Assembly (NCBI RefSeq): GCF_018614775.1
Contig: NZ_JAGGOF010000001.1
Coordinates: 35,610-99,609, forward strand
Direction of reading: 5' to 3'
Length of the DNA stretch: 64,000 nucleotides
DNA from: Pseudomonas fluorescens
GTDB taxonomy: Bacteria; Pseudomonadota; Gammaproteobacteria; Pseudomonadales; Pseudomonadaceae
Shown here piece after piece: positions 1 through 10,113 of the stretch; within the stretch, counting starts at the first letter, position 1, and each line of letters begins with the position of its first letter. The notes under the pieces are model-generated. The model searched no databases. It was not told the DNA's origin and saw only the letters and a program-made list of their open reading frames with translations. Both the position numbers and the translations under genes were made by a program.

Positions 1-415
1 ACAGGCCTGACTGCGTGACCTCCGGCGAATCCTCAAAATCGTCCAGCAGATCGTTCTTGGAGACGCTGAGCATTTCAATTTTGATGTTTTCGCGGAAGTT
101 GGTACGCGCAACCAGCAACTGCAAGCCGCGCCATGAGGATTCCAACGCCTGGAAATCCGGGTTGTGCAGAATCTCGTCTATCTGACGGCTGAGTTTGGCA
201 TCGATCTCGGCGATCATGCGATCAACCATGGCCTTCTTGACCGGCTCGCCCCTGTTCTGTGGCTTGAGTAACTCCTTGATGAATGCCGAAACCCCGCGCT
301 TGGCGATGTCATAGGCCTCGTCGTCTGGAGACAGGCGGGTTTCGGTGATGATGCTGTCGAGAATGCTGTACTCAACTTTTTCACTGGTCTTCTGCTGCGC
401 TACGCTACTGCTCAT
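1..415 (-). CDS. tssC: Type VI secretion sheath large subunit TssC (5' part only)
   Basis: The first 138 codons are present; the gene runs off the left edge of the window. The protein begins MSSSVAQQKTSEKVEYSILD and contains ELLKPQNRGEPVKKAMVD and FQALESSWRGLQLLVARTNF, which are typical of the N-terminal part of TssC/VipB/ImpC. With TssB it builds the contractile cytoplasmic sheath of the type VI secretion system. The ATG at 415 follows the tssB stop codon by three bases, so the two are almost certainly translated together, as is normal for this pair. The order tssA-tssB-tssC without an intervening gene is what I recall for the H2-type cluster of P. aeruginosa; that subtype assignment is inference. 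Confidence 0.95.
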   Translation of the reverse strand, partial: MSSSVAQQKTSEKVEYSILDSIITETRLSPDDEAYDIAKRGVSAFIKELLKPQNRGEPVKKAMVDRMIAEIDAKLSRQIDEILHNPDFQALESSWRGLQLLVARTNFRENIKIEMLSVSKNDLLDDFEDSPEVTQSGL

Positions 416-418
416 GGA

Positions 419-928
419 TCAGCCTCCTTGGCAAATGGGATCAGCTTTCAGGCCCAGCTCGCCCAGTACGCGAACACGGGATTCACCAGCCATCAGCACG
501 CCTTCGATTGCTTTTCGGAATGCAGGCGCATTACCCAATGGCCCTTTGAGGGCTACCAGCGCGTCGCGCAATTCCATCAGCTTCTTCAGTTCAGGCACTT
601 GCTCGACCAGGCTGGCCGGGTTGAAGGCGCTCATCGAGTTGATGCGCAACTGCACGGTTAACGCTTGCGTTTCGCTTTCTTCCTGCAGACGGTTTGGCAC
701 GCTCAGCGTCAGGGTCAACTCCTGCTTGGCCAGCACCTCATCGAACGTCATCTTGTCGATGCTGATCGGCTTACGATCCTCAACGTTGCGCTCGTCCTTG
801 CGGTGGGTGTAATCACCGATTGCCAACAGCTTCAGCGGCAGTTCAATTTCTTCCTGAGCCCCACCGGTAGCGGGCTTGAACGTGACGTTGATACGCTCTT
901 TGGGCGCTACAGAGCCTTCTTTGGCCAT
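419..928 (-). CDS. tssB: Type VI secretion sheath small subunit TssB
   Basis: 169-residue protein starting MAKEGSVAPKERINVTFKP. Features typical of TssB/VipA/ImpB are the N-terminal segment, IELPLKLLAIGDYTHR near residue 30, and the C-terminal helical part ending in a short GELGLKADP-type tail. It pairs with TssC to form the sheath that drives the Hcp tube. The reading frame is open further upstream, into the end of tssA, but the ATG at 928 has an AAGGAAAAA ribosome-binding sequence just before it and gives the usual family length, so it is chosen. It lies between tssA and tssC in one operon. Confidence 0.95.
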   Translation of the reverse strand: MAKEGSVAPKERINVTFKPATGGAQEEIELPLKLLAIGDYTHRKDERNVEDRKPISIDKMTFDEVLAKQELTLTLSVPNRLQEESETQALTVQLRINSMSAFNPASLVEQVPELKKLMELRDALVALKGPLGNAPAFRKAIEGVLMAGESRVRVLGELGLKADPICQGG

Positions 929-959
929 GATTTTTTCCTTGAGATTTTGACCCTGAGGC

Positions 960-2516
960 CTATTCAATAACCCGGTCCAGGTCGAGGTAACACAACCGGC
1001 GATAGGTTTCTTCCCTGCACTCACGTACGGCATGGTTCTGAGGTAGCAGCTCGCAGCAGTCATGCAATTGGTGCAGCACCTGGAGTCCTAGCTCGGGCTC
1101 CCAGATATTCAGGTCCGCGTGTTGCAGCCTCTGATCAAGTGCTTCGAGCTGGATCTTGGCGAGCTCGTATTTTTTGGCCGAGATGCATAAGCGAGCTATT
1201 GCGAAGCGCCAAAGAAAGCGCTCACGGGCGCCAAAAACACTTTGCATGCCTTGCCTGAGCAGTTGAACGGCGGGCTTGAGGCCATCCTCGTGCAGAACCG
1301 ACCGTGCATCTTCGAGTGCCAGCTCCCAAGGCGTATCACCGTTGACGACATCGGGACTGGGCGCAGTATTGGGCTGTTGCAGGTGAGGCATCACCTGAGC
1401 GGCAATCCAGGCAAGAGTCGTCGAATCGGCAAACGGTGTGCCGTCATGCCAGCGCAGCTCCAACACACCTGGCAGACGCTGAATGAATAGCGCGAAGTGG
1501 ATTTCCACCTCTCGCATGGCCTGTTCGGCGTTCAAGCCTCGCAGACATTCCCAGGCGAGCCTTTGACCATCGAGCCAGAACGGAGCCCTGGCCAGGCTGG
1601 CCTCGATTTTCACAAGTAGATCGGCGTAGTTGCCTTGTAAAAGTGAGTCCTGATAGGCCTTGAGCTTATCCACAGGTAACCCGCGCAACTGGGTAACCTG
1701 CTCTGCGTTGCGCTCAGGTACGACATCGATCGTGAGCCAGAGCAAGGCGCGATTCAGCCGTAGGGCGCGCATGTCGGTTGTTTTTTGTTTCAGCCACCAG
1801 GCGCAGAGTGAACGAGCACCTTCCTGCTGGGCGCGTAGGGCTTTACGAGCTTCTTTTTCGTTTTCAATCGAAGCGTGGGAGGTGAGCAATTGAATGGCGG
1901 TCTGCTTCACCTGAGTCACTGCCGCCTGGATGGCGCCGGGTTCCGGCTGGCTCTCAGTGGCACGCCGAATCATATTCTTGAGCCGCCGACACAGCGGCAA
2001 CAGCAAAGGGGCCTCGTCACCCAGATAGGTGGTGCAAATGATGTCGAGACCTTCCAGTTGGGCCTCCAGGAGACGGAACAGTGATAGTTGCTCCTTGACC
2101 GCGACGTCATCACCCAACGCCTTTTCCAGGCGAGTGACCAACCAACTGACAGCGGCGGAACGGGTTCGAGGTTTGGTGGGGTGGATCTCAGGCCAGTGGC
2201 ATTTACACAAGTGATGCAGGAGACATAGGCCGGCCAATAGCCCTTGGAAAGACTCGCGCTGATACAACGCCCATGCCAGCCAGACGGCCACTCGCAGGTC
2301 TTTCGACTGAGTGCGTAACAACAATTCACTTTGATCAAGAACCTTTAGCCAGTCGACCTGCTCGTGTTCATGCATCGACTGGGCCTTGGACACCTCACTT
2401 TCGAGTGTTTCGTACTCATTTGAAAAACGCACATCCGCTCCCGCGAAACTCTCGATGGAAACGGGAGATTTGGCGAGAGCCAGATAATGGGCGGATAATT
2501 TTCCAGAGTACGACAT
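960..2516 (-). CDS. tssA: Type VI secretion protein TssA (ImpA/VasJ type)
   Basis: 518-residue protein. The N-terminal 130 residues have the ImpA_N character (early FAGADVRFSNEYETLESEVSKAQ, then the SELLLRTQSKDLRVAVWLAWAL stretch). The long C-terminal half resembles the VasJ-type extension found in long TssA proteins. TssA contacts the baseplate and tail sheath and helps prime or coordinate tube/sheath polymerisation. It is the first gene of the operon here; tssB starts 31 bases after its stop codon. The length is close to what I recall for TssA of P. aeruginosa H2-T6SS and longer than the H1 protein. The promoter should lie in the AT-rich region to the right of 2516. Confidence 0.9.
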   Translation of the reverse strand: MSYSGKLSAHYLALAKSPVSIESFAGADVRFSNEYETLESEVSKAQSMHEHEQVDWLKVLDQSELLLRTQSKDLRVAVWLAWALYQRESFQGLLAGLCLLHHLCKCHWPEIHPTKPRTRSAAVSWLVTRLEKALGDDVAVKEQLSLFRLLEAQLEGLDIICTTYLGDEAPLLLPLCRRLKNMIRRATESQPEPGAIQAAVTQVKQTAIQLLTSHASIENEKEARKALRAQQEGARSLCAWWLKQKTTDMRALRLNRALLWLTIDVVPERNAEQVTQLRGLPVDKLKAYQDSLLQGNYADLLVKIEASLARAPFWLDGQRLAWECLRGLNAEQAMREVEIHFALFIQRLPGVLELRWHDGTPFADSTTLAWIAAQVMPHLQQPNTAPSPDVVNGDTPWELALEDARSVLHEDGLKPAVQLLRQGMQSVFGARERFLWRFAIARLCISAKKYELAKIQLEALDQRLQHADLNIWEPELGLQVLHQLHDCCELLPQNHAVRECREETYRRLCYLDLDRVIE

Positions 2517-2965
2517 CCACGACTCTTCTACAGGAAATTAAGTTCAAGGCCTGAGCAACAAGCGCACAGAGTATCAACGAGCAGAAATGGTTTATTCAGG
2601 AGGCATGTTACGAAGTGTCGCTACGGTGTTTCTCGCACCCATCCAGTTGAACGCAACGGAGAATGCCAAAATTCCACCGAAAAAAAAGTAGGACGTTTCG
2701 CTTTTTATATGGAGTCAAATGAAATAGACAAGACTGGCAGAGAAGTAAATACGCAGAGATCGCCCAATCGGAAGTGATGGGGGCAAGTCAATCAAGAATA
2801 AATCTAAATTATTTCTTATTTTAACCAACTTTAATTCATTCAATTCGTCAGTGAACAAAAAGACATGATCTGTAAAAAGTTACTAAACAAGCCGGCTTTT
2901 CTCACACTCAATAAACAAAACCGTGGTGTACACCGGTCTCATTTACGCGGCATGCAAGGCGAAAG
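2517..2965. other. AT-rich intergenic region upstream of the T6SS operon
   Basis: About 450 bases with no convincing gene. The stretch from about 2690 to 2920 is far richer in A and T than the rest of the window. It should hold the leftward promoter of tssA and possibly sites for AT-binding silencers of the MvaT type (inference). I could not identify a clear sigma-70 or sigma-54 promoter. Confidence 0.5.
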
Positions 2966-3277
2966 TCAGGACTGACGATCCAGTTTCTTCAGGAACACAG
3001 TCATTTCCTTCTCGGCCTGCTTATCGCCGTGGGCTCGGGCGGCGTCCAGGCCTTGTTCCCAGGCTTTGCGTGCCGCCGGCAAATCGCCCCCGGCCTGGAG
3101 AGCCTTGCCCAACAGTTTCCACGCGGCTGAATACTTGGGGTCGAGTTCCACGCAGCGTTGGAGGTGTTCGGCGGCGCGGGGGAAATCGCCGAGGTCGAGG
3201 TAGCCCTTGCCCAGGCCGAAGCGCAGCAGGGGGTTGTCCACGCTCTTGGCGAGCATTTTTTCCAGGGAGTCGAGCAT
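2966..3277 (-). CDS. Small tetratricopeptide-repeat protein
   Basis: 103-residue protein with no signal peptide. Residues about 17-50 (LRFGLGKGYLDLGDFPRAAEHLQ) and 51-84 (YSAAWKLLGKALQAGGDLPAARKAWEQGLDAA) are two canonical TPR motifs with the W/G/Y/A/F/A/P pattern. The tail is charged and helical. TPR proteins act as protein-binding adaptors; no partner can be named from this sequence. It is transcribed in the same direction as trkA, but a REP doublet sits between them, so it may or may not share the trkA-operon transcript. Small TPR proteins of this kind are common in Pseudomonas. Confidence 0.85.
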   Translation of the reverse strand: MLDSLEKMLAKSVDNPLLRFGLGKGYLDLGDFPRAAEHLQRCVELDPKYSAAWKLLGKALQAGGDLPAARKAWEQGLDAARAHGDKQAEKEMTVFLKKLDRQS

Positions 3278-3330
3278 GGCGGGCTTTCCTTGTGGGTTGT
3301 GTCAGGGATGGATCTGTTGCAAGACGGATT

Positions 3331-3400
3331 GCTATCGCGAGCAGGCTCGCTCCCACAAGGGAATGTGGTGCAAATGTGGGAGCGAGCCTGCTCGCGATGA
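3331..3400. repeat. REP doublet (inverted pair)
   Basis: Two head-to-head copies of a palindromic core (GCTATCGCGAGCAGGCTCGC and its inverse), each flanked outwardly by TCCCAC/GTGGGA, separated by about 15 bases. They lie in the gap between trkA and the TPR gene. The arrangement is that of a REPIN, the mobile doublet of Pseudomonas REP sequences. Confidence 0.9.
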
Positions 3401-3428
3401 GGCCATGACTGTCACAGCAGATGCTGGA

Positions 3429-4802
3429 TCAGAAGAAGCTCAACCCCACATGAAACAGCTTCTCGACGTCGCGAATGTGCTTTTTATCCACCAGGAACAG
3501 GATCACGTGGTCGCCGGCCTGGACCACCGTGTCGTCGTGGGCGATCAGCACTTCTTCGTCGCGGATGATGGCGCCGATGGTGGTGCCTGGCGGCAGGCCG
3601 ATGTCGCGGATGGCCTTGCCGATCACTTTGCTGGACTTGGCATCGCCGTGGGCAATGGCCTCGATGGCTTCGGCGGCGCCGCGGCGCAGGGAGTGCACGC
3701 TGACGATGTCGCCGCGCCGCACGTGGGCCAGCAGGGTGCCGATGGTTGCCAGTTGCGGGCTGATGGCAATGTCGATGTCGCCGCCCTGGATCAGGTCGAC
3801 GTAGGCCGGGTTGTTGATGATGGTCATGACCTTCTTCGCCCCCAGGCGCTTGGCCAACAGCGACGACATGATGTTGGCTTCGTCGTCGTTGGTCAGGGCC
3901 AGGAAGATGTCGGCCTCGGCGATGTTTTCTTCCAGCAGCAGGTCCCGGTCGGAGGCGCTGCCCTGCAGCACCACGGTGCTGTCGAGGGTGTCGGACAGGT
4001 AGCGGCAGCGGGCCGGACTCATCTCGATGATCTTGACCTGATAACGGCTTTCGATGGCTTCGGCCAGGCGTTCGCCGATCTGTCCGCCGCCGGCAATGAC
4101 GATGCGCTTGTAGCGCTCATCGAGGCGGCGCATTTCGCTCATTACCGCGCGAATATTCGCTTTGGCGGCGATGAAAAATACCTCGTCGTCCGCTTCGATC
4201 ACCGTATCGCCCTGGGGCAGGATCGGCCGGTCGCGGCGGAAGATCGCCGCCACACGGGTCTCGACATTCGGCATGTGCTCGCGCAACTGGCGCAGTTGCT
4301 GGCCCACCAGCGGGCCGCCGTAGTAGGCCTTCACCGCCACCAGTTGCGCCTTGCCTTCGGCAAAGTCGATCACCTGCAAGGCCCCGGGGTGTTCGATCAG
4401 GCGCTTGATGTAGTGGGTCACCACCTGCTCGGGGCTGATCAGCACGTCCACCGGGATCGCGTCGTTGTCGAACAGGTCGGCGCGTGTCAGGTAGGCCGCT
4501 TCGCGCACCCGGGCGATTTTGGTCGGGGTATGGAACAACGTGTGGGCGACCTGGCAGGCGACCATGTTGGTTTCATCGCTGTTGGTGACGGCCACGAGCA
4601 TGTCGGCATCGTCGGCACCGGCCTGGCGCAGCACCGTCGGCAATGACCCGCGACCTTGCACGGTGCGGATGTCGAGACGATCGCCCAAATCCCGCAGGCG
4701 TTCGCCGTCGGTGTCGACCACGGTGATGTCATTGGCCTCGCTGGCCAAGTGTTCCGCCAGCGAACCGCCGACCTGCCCTGCGCCGAGGATGATGATTTTC
4801 AT
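3429..4802 (-). CDS. trkA: Trk potassium uptake NAD-binding regulator TrkA
   Basis: 457-residue cytoplasmic protein with two tandem RCK units. The first Rossmann motif is GAGQVG at residues 7-12; a second, [10 protein letters not shown], lies near residue 235. Each is followed by an RCK_C region (for example the [21 protein letters not shown] stretch near the C-terminus). TrkA binds NAD(H) and gates the TrkH/TrkG potassium channel at the inner membrane. Length matches the family. It lies 24 bases after rsmB in the minus-strand def-fmt-rsmB-trkA cluster, an arrangement conserved in gamma-proteobacteria. Confidence 0.97.
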   Translation of the reverse strand: MKIIILGAGQVGGSLAEHLASEANDITVVDTDGERLRDLGDRLDIRTVQGRGSLPTVLRQAGADDADMLVAVTNSDETNMVACQVAHTLFHTPTKIARVREAAYLTRADLFDNDAIPVDVLISPEQVVTHYIKRLIEHPGALQVIDFAEGKAQLVAVKAYYGGPLVGQQLRQLREHMPNVETRVAAIFRRDRPILPQGDTVIEADDEVFFIAAKANIRAVMSEMRRLDERYKRIVIAGGGQIGERLAEAIESRYQVKIIEMSPARCRYLSDTLDSTVVLQGSASDRDLLLEENIAEADIFLALTNDDEANIMSSLLAKRLGAKKVMTIINNPAYVDLIQGGDIDIAISPQLATIGTLLAHVRRGDIVSVHSLRRGAAEAIEAIAHGDAKSSKVIGKAIRDIGLPPGTTIGAIIRDEEVLIAHDDTVVQAGDHVILFLVDKKHIRDVEKLFHVGLSFF

Positions 4803-4826
4803 CCGCTCACTCCTATCGAATCGGTC

Positions 4827-6137
4827 TTAACCGCGTGCGGCGGCGATCTTGATCAGCTTGGCGTAGTAGAACCCGTCGTGACCGCCCTCTTGGGCAAGCA
4901 ACTGGCGGCCATGAGGCTGCTTCAGGCCGGCCTGGGTGGCGATGTCCAGCTCCCGGGCGCCGGAGGTGCGGGCGAGGAAGGCGTCGATCACGTCGGTGTT
5001 TTCGGTCGGCAACGTCGAACAGGTGGCGTAGAGCAGGATGCCCCCGACGTCGAGGGTCGGCCACATCGCATCGAGCAGCTCGCCTTGCAACACCGCCAAG
5101 GCCGCGATGTCGTCCGGCTGGCGGGTGAGCTTGATGTCCGGGTGACGGCGAATCACGCCAGTGGCGGAGCATGGGGCGTCCAGCAGGATGCGCTGGAACA
5201 GCTTGCCGTCCCACCAGGACGCGGTGTCACGGCCGTCGGCGGCGATCAGCTCGGCGTCCAGCCCCAGGCGCTCGAGGTTTTCCTTCACGCGCACCAGGCG
5301 CTTGGCTTCCAGGTCGACCGCTATTACGCCAGCCAGTTTCGGCTCGGCCTCGAGGATGTGGCAAGTCTTGCCACCCGGTGCGCAGCAGGCGTCCAGCACC
5401 CGTTGGCCGGGCGCCAGTTCCAGCAGGTCGGCGGCCAATTGCGCGGCTTCGTCCTGGACGCTGATCCAACCCTCGGCAAAGCCTGGCAGTGCGCGGACAT
5501 CGCCCGGGGTTTCCAGGACGATACCGTCGCGGCTGTAGGCGCAGGGTATGGCGGGGATGCCGGCCTCGCCCAACAGGGCCAGGTAGGCATCGCGAGTGTG
5601 ATGACGGCGGTTGACCCGCAGGATCATCGGCGGATGGGCATTGTTGGCCGCGCAGATGGCTTCCCATTGCTCAGGCCAGAAGGCTTTCAGCGACTTCTGC
5701 AACCAACGCGGGTGGGCGGTGCGCACCACCGGGTCGTGTTCCAGCTCGGCCAGCAGGGTTTCGCTTTCACGCTGGGCGCGGCGCAACACGGCATTGAGCA
5801 GGGCCTTGGCCCAGGGCTTTTTCAGCTTGTCGGCGCAACCCACGGTTTCGCCGATGGCGGCGTGGGCCGGAACACGGGTGTAGAGCAATTGGTAAAGCCC
5901 CACCAATAGCAGCGCCTCGACGTCGGCATCGGCGGCTTTGAACGGCTTCTGCAACAGCTTCGCCGCCAGGGCCGATAGCCGAGGCTGCCAGCGGGCGGTG
6001 CCGAACGCCAGGTCCTGGGTGAAGCCGCGATCACGGTCTTCGACCTTGTCCAGTTGGGTCGGCAGGGAACTGTTAAGTGAGGCTTTTCCGCTGAGGACAG
6101 CGGCGAGTGCCTTGGCGGCGGCCAGACGCGGGTTCAT
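4827..6137 (-). CDS. rsmB: 16S rRNA (cytosine(967)-C(5))-methyltransferase RsmB
   Basis: 436-residue enzyme, formerly Sun. The N-terminal 140 residues form the NusB-like RNA-binding domain; the rest is a SAM-dependent methyltransferase. Visible motifs are [11 protein letters not shown] (SAM binding), DAPCSATG (motif IV, with one of the two key cysteines) and [10 protein letters not shown] (motif VI, with the catalytic cysteine). It methylates C967 of 16S rRNA. Its ATG overlaps the fmt stop codon by four bases (ATGA), indicating translational coupling. Confidence 0.97.
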   Translation of the reverse strand: MNPRLAAAKALAAVLSGKASLNSSLPTQLDKVEDRDRGFTQDLAFGTARWQPRLSALAAKLLQKPFKAADADVEALLLVGLYQLLYTRVPAHAAIGETVGCADKLKKPWAKALLNAVLRRAQRESETLLAELEHDPVVRTAHPRWLQKSLKAFWPEQWEAICAANNAHPPMILRVNRRHHTRDAYLALLGEAGIPAIPCAYSRDGIVLETPGDVRALPGFAEGWISVQDEAAQLAADLLELAPGQRVLDACCAPGGKTCHILEAEPKLAGVIAVDLEAKRLVRVKENLERLGLDAELIAADGRDTASWWDGKLFQRILLDAPCSATGVIRRHPDIKLTRQPDDIAALAVLQGELLDAMWPTLDVGGILLYATCSTLPTENTDVIDAFLARTSGARELDIATQAGLKQPHGRQLLAQEGGHDGFYYAKLIKIAAARG

Positions 6138-7093
6138 GAGGCGTCCGCCGCGTGGCCCAGGTGGGTACCGACGGCAAATTTCTCACGACGGCTGTTGAAC
6201 AAGTCGCTGAAGTTCAGCGCCTTGCCACCGGGCAATTGCAGACGCGTCAGGCACAGCGCTTGTTCACCGCAGGCCACGACGAGGCCGTCCTTGCTGGCGT
6301 CAAGGATTTCACCCGGCGCGCCCTGCCCTGTGCAAAGGCTTGCGGCGAGCACTTTCAGGGCTTCGCCGCTCAAGGTGCTGTGGCAGATGGGCCACGGATT
6401 GAAGGCACGTACCAGGCGTTCCAGCTCGATGGCCGGACGGGTCCAGTCGATGCGGGCCTCATCCTTGTTCAGTTTGTGCGCGTAAGTGGCAAGGCTGTCG
6501 TCCTGCACGTCGCCCGTCAACGTACCGGCGGCCAGGCCGGCAATGGCCTGGACCACAGCCGGCGGGCCGATCAGCGCAAGGCGGTCGTGCAGGCTGCCAC
6601 CGGTGTCTGCGGCGCTGATGGGGGTGCTGACCTTGAGCAGCATCGGCCCGGTGTCGAGGCCGGCTTCCATGCGCATCACGGTCACGCCACTTTCGGCATC
6701 ACCGGCCTCCACGGCGCGCTGGATCGGCGCCGCACCGCGCCAGCGCGGCAGCAGCGAGGCGTGGCTGTTGATGCAACCCAGGCGCGGGATGTCCAGCACC
6801 ACTTGGGGCAGGATCAGGCCGTAGGCAACCACCACCATCAGATCCGGCTTCAGCGCGGCCAGCTCGGCCTGGGCTTGTGCATCACGCAGGGTTGGCGGCT
6901 GCAACACCTGGATGGCATTTTCCAGGGCCAGTTGCTTGACCGGGCTGGGCATCAGTTTTTGCCCGCGACCGGCCGGACGATCCGGCTGGGTGTAGACCGC
7001 GACGATTTCATGCGGGCTGGCCAGCAGGGCCTTGAGGTGTTCGGCGGCAAATTCGGGGGTGCCGGCAAAGACGATGCGCAGTGGCTCAGTCAT
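6134..7093 (-). CDS. fmt: Methionyl-tRNA formyltransferase
   Basis: 319-residue cytoplasmic enzyme that formylates initiator Met-tRNA using 10-formyltetrahydrofolate. It starts [20 protein letters not shown], the usual family N-terminus. The folate-binding/catalytic signature [20 protein letters not shown] lies near residue 108-127, and the C-terminal OB-like domain begins near residue 205. Length is normal. It pairs functionally with def, the upstream gene, which removes the formyl group. A terminator-like hairpin at 7127-7153 stands between def and fmt. Confidence 0.97.
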   Translation of the reverse strand: MTEPLRIVFAGTPEFAAEHLKALLASPHEIVAVYTQPDRPAGRGQKLMPSPVKQLALENAIQVLQPPTLRDAQAQAELAALKPDLMVVVAYGLILPQVVLDIPRLGCINSHASLLPRWRGAAPIQRAVEAGDAESGVTVMRMEAGLDTGPMLLKVSTPISAADTGGSLHDRLALIGPPAVVQAIAGLAAGTLTGDVQDDSLATYAHKLNKDEARIDWTRPAIELERLVRAFNPWPICHSTLSGEALKVLAASLCTGQGAPGEILDASKDGLVVACGEQALCLTRLQLPGGKALNFSDLFNSRREKFAVGTHLGHAADAS

Positions 7094-7126
7094 GGGAGGC
7101 TCTCACTTACAAAGCAGTCGCATAAA

Positions 7127-7153
7127 GAAAAAGGCTTGCCGTGGCAAGCCTTT
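7127..7153 (-). terminator. Terminator-like hairpin between def and fmt
   Basis: Read on the minus strand, a perfect stem AAAGGCTTGCC / GGCAAGCCTTT with a two-base loop is followed by TTCTTTA. It lies downstream of def and upstream of fmt in the same transcription direction, so it may act as a partial terminator or attenuator inside the operon. Confidence 0.75.
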
Positions 7154-7164
7154 GAAGGAGGGCA

Positions 7165-7671
7165 TCAAGCATTCTGGCGATGAAGTTTTTCCAGTTTTTT
7201 CTTGATCCGGTCACGCTTGAGGGTCGACAGGTAATCGACGAACAACTTGCCGTTGAGGTGGTCACACTCGTGCTGGATGCACACCGCCAGCAAGCCTTCG
7301 GCGATCAGCTCATAGGGTTGGCCGTCGCGGTCCAGGGCCTTGATCTTGACCTTCTGCGGGCGGTCGACGTTTTCGTAGAAACCCGGCACCGAGAGGCAGC
7401 CTTCCTGGTATTGCTCCATCTCGTCGGTCAGGGTCTCGAACTCGGGGTTGATGAACACCCGTGGCTCGCTGCGGTCTTCGGAGAGGTCCATCACGACAAT
7501 ACGCTTGTGCACGTTGACCTGGGTCGCGGCGAGGCCGATGCCTGGCGCTTCATACATTGTTTCAAACATGTCATCGACCAACTGACGCACTTCGTCGTCC
7601 ACTACGGCCACCGGTTTGGCGATAGTGCGCAGGCGCGGGTCCGGAAATTCGAGAATGTTCAAAATGGCCAT
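7165..7671 (-). CDS. def: Peptide deformylase
   Basis: 168-residue metalloenzyme that removes the formyl group from nascent proteins. All three family motifs are intact: GIGLAATQ at residues 44-51, EGCLSVP at 90-96 and HECDH at 134-138, which supply the metal ligands (Cys91, His134, His138) and the catalytic Glu135. The frame stays open far upstream, but the ATG at 7671 gives the standard N-terminus [16 protein letters not shown] and the normal length. It is divergent from the LysM gene across a 182-base intergenic region. Confidence 0.98.
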   Translation of the reverse strand: MAILNILEFPDPRLRTIAKPVAVVDDEVRQLVDDMFETMYEAPGIGLAATQVNVHKRIVVMDLSEDRSEPRVFINPEFETLTDEMEQYQEGCLSVPGFYENVDRPQKVKIKALDRDGQPYELIAEGLLAVCIQHECDHLNGKLFVDYLSTLKRDRIKKKLEKLHRQNA

Positions 7672-7853
7672 AAGCTTGATAAATGCACGTGTGAGGTAAA
7701 GTCGGGTGGCTGGCCTGGCGTGTCTTGGGATGCAGGCTACCGTTGTAAAACGTTGTTCCTGAAACGCTGCTGCTTGCAGCATGGCGCCTGACGGAGCGAG
7801 CCACGGGGGCTCTGGCGTTTTACGCGAACGCACATAATAAAGGGATTCACCGC

Positions 7854-8879
7854 ATGAGGAAATCACTACTCGCCCTGCTGCTCCTGGCTTCGGCCGGTAT
7901 CGCGCACGGGCAGGTGCAACTTCGGGAAGGTTTTCCCCAGCAATACACGGTGGTGACGGGGGACACGCTGTGGGACATTTCCGGCAAATACCTGCGTGAG
8001 CCCTGGAAATGGCCGGAGCTCTGGCACGCCAACCCGCAGATCGAAAACCCGAACCTGATCTACCCCGGTGACACCCTGTCGCTGGTCTATGTCGACGGCC
8101 AGCCACGGCTGACCCTCAACCGCGGCACTTCGCGGGGCACCATCAAGTTGTCGCCGCGCATCCGCAGCTCGCCGGTGGCCGATGCCATCCCGAGCATTCC
8201 CCTGCAAGCCATCAACAGTTTCCTGCTGAGCAACCGCATCGTCGACCAGGTCGAGGACTTCAACAAGGCGCCCTACATCGTCGCTGGCAATGCCGAGCGG
8301 GTCCTCAGCGGCGCGGGAGACCGGGTCTTTGCGCGTGGCAATCTCGACCCGAGCCAGACAGCGTACGGGATTTTCCGCCAGGGCAAGGTCTACACCGACC
8401 CCGAGACCAAGGAGTTCCTGGGCATCAACGCCGATGACATCGGCGGTGGCGAAGTGGTTGCCCGCGAAGGGGATGTCACCACCCTCGTCCTGCAACGCAC
8501 TACTCAGGAAGTGCGCCTTGGCGACCGTCTGTTCAGCAGCGAGGGGCGCTCGATCAACTCGACGTTCATGCCCAGCGCGCCGAAATCAGCTGTCAACGGG
8601 TTGATCCTTGACGTGCCCCGGGGCGTCACCCAGATCGGGGCGCTGGATGTGGTGACCCTGAACAAGGGCCGTCGCGACGGGCTGGTCGAAGGCAGCGTGC
8701 TGGCCGTGATGAAGACCGGCGAAACCGTGCGCGACCGGATCACCGGGCAACCGGTGAAGATCCCGGATGAACGGGCCGGCTTGCTGATGGTTTTCCGTAC
8801 CTACGACAAGCTCAGCTATGGCCTGGTGCTATATGCCTCGCGCTCGCTGGCGGTGCTCGACAAGGTCCGTAATCCATAA
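7854..8879 (+). CDS. Secreted LysM-domain protein
   Basis: 341-residue protein with a cleavable signal peptide (about residues 1-20, ending in a SAGIAHG-type site). A LysM peptidoglycan-binding domain follows at about 31-80 ([17 protein letters not shown]...[10 protein letters not shown]). The remaining 250 residues have no catalytic motif I recognise. This is the conserved LysM gene found next to def and dprA in Pseudomonas, and is probably a periplasmic or outer-membrane-associated cell-wall-binding protein. It may share a message with dprA, 80 bases downstream. Confidence 0.9.
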   Translation: MRKSLLALLLLASAGIAHGQVQLREGFPQQYTVVTGDTLWDISGKYLREPWKWPELWHANPQIENPNLIYPGDTLSLVYVDGQPRLTLNRGTSRGTIKLSPRIRSSPVADAIPSIPLQAINSFLLSNRIVDQVEDFNKAPYIVAGNAERVLSGAGDRVFARGNLDPSQTAYGIFRQGKVYTDPETKEFLGINADDIGGGEVVAREGDVTTLVLQRTTQEVRLGDRLFSSEGRSINSTFMPSAPKSAVNGLILDVPRGVTQIGALDVVTLNKGRRDGLVEGSVLAVMKTGETVRDRITGQPVKIPDERAGLLMVFRTYDKLSYGLVLYASRSLAVLDKVRNP

Positions 8880-8959
8880 CGTGTCTCACAAGTTACCAAC
8901 AGAGTTATCCACAGCTTGTCCCCGCTTGCACGGGGCTTATTACGGTCAAGGATGATCCG

Positions 8960-10051
8960 ATGCCAATGCCTGAATCTGCTTCGGTTTCCCCCGCGGAACT
9001 GGAGGCCCGGTTACGCCTGCACCGCCTGCCGGAGCTGGGACCCAAACGTTTCATGACCTTGCTGCAAGCCTTTGGCTCGGCCTCAAAAGCCATCAGCGCG
9101 CCGGCCAGCGCCTGGCGGGCGCTGGGGTTGCCCGTGGCGTGTGCCGAGGCCCGGCGCAACCCCGACGTGCGTGACGGCGCCGCCCGCGCATTGGCCTGGC
9201 TAGAGCGTCCGGGCCAGCATTTACTGATGTGGGACCAACCCGAGTACCCGGCGCTGCTGGCGCAGGTCAGCGATGCGCCGCCGTTGCTGTTCGCCGCTGG
9301 TGACGCCGCAATTCTGGAAAAACCGCAGTTGGCGATGGTCGGCAGTCGCCGGGCTTCGCGCCCCGGCATGGACACGGCGGCGGCGTTTTCCCGAAGCCTG
9401 GCTGGCGCCGGTTTCGTTATCACCAGTGGCCTGGCGTTGGGCATCGATGCGGCGGCGCATCAGGCCGCGTTGGATGTTGGCGGACAGACAATCGGCGTGT
9501 TGGGCACCGGGCTGGAAAATTTTTATCCACAGCGCAATCGGCGCTTGGCGGACGCGATGATTGCCCAGGGTAGCGCGGTGTTATCGGAGTTCCCGCTGGA
9601 CGCCCCGCCCCACGCCAGCAACTTTCCGCGGCGCAACCGGATCATCAGCGGTTTATCCCTGGGGGTGCTGGTGGTCGAAGCCAGTGTTGCCAGCGGCTCG
9701 TTGATCACCGCACGCCTGGCGGCGGAACAGGGCCGCGAGGTCTACGCCATTCCCGGGTCCATCCATCACCCTGGCGCCCGGGGTTGCCATCAACTGATCC
9801 GCGATGGGGCTGCGTTGGTGGAAACCGTCGAGCACATCCTCGAAGCCTTGCGCGGTTGGCAGTTACCCTTGGCCTCGGCGCCGACGCCGGTGACGCATCC
9901 ACTGCTGCGCCTGCTCCATGCCGCACCGCTGAGCAGCGAGGCGTTGGCCGACGCCAGTGGCTGGGGCCTGCCCAAGGTGCTGGCGGCGCTGACCGAGCTG
10001 GAAATGGAAGGCCGCGCCATCTGTGACAACGGGCGCTGGTTTGCCCGCTAG
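8960..10051 (+). CDS. dprA: DNA-processing protein DprA
   Basis: 363-residue protein of the DprA/Smf family. The N-terminal helical part ([22 protein letters not shown]) resembles a SAM/HhH region. The Rossmann-like core starts near residue 118 with [15 protein letters not shown] and continues with the typical [24 protein letters not shown] and [12 protein letters not shown] segments. A winged-helix tail occupies the last 65 residues. DprA loads RecA on incoming single-stranded DNA during transformation. An AAGGAT sequence precedes the ATG. Confidence 0.96.
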   Translation: MPMPESASVSPAELEARLRLHRLPELGPKRFMTLLQAFGSASKAISAPASAWRALGLPVACAEARRNPDVRDGAARALAWLERPGQHLLMWDQPEYPALLAQVSDAPPLLFAAGDAAILEKPQLAMVGSRRASRPGMDTAAAFSRSLAGAGFVITSGLALGIDAAAHQAALDVGGQTIGVLGTGLENFYPQRNRRLADAMIAQGSAVLSEFPLDAPPHASNFPRRNRIISGLSLGVLVVEASVASGSLITARLAAEQGREVYAIPGSIHHPGARGCHQLIRDGAALVETVEHILEALRGWQLPLASAPTPVTHPLLRLLHAAPLSSEALADASGWGLPKVLAALTELEMEGRAICDNGRWFAR

Positions 10052-10113
10052 GTTTTATGGGGAAGATCGGTAAACTGCGCACAGCCTTATTTTGTGTTGC
10101 GGGAGAATCTTTC

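Noticed and set aside
2650..2670. Possible sigma-54 promoter for tssA (TTGGCATTCTCCGTTGC on the minus strand)
   Set aside because: The GG and GC elements are 11 bases apart instead of 10, and the match is otherwise partial.
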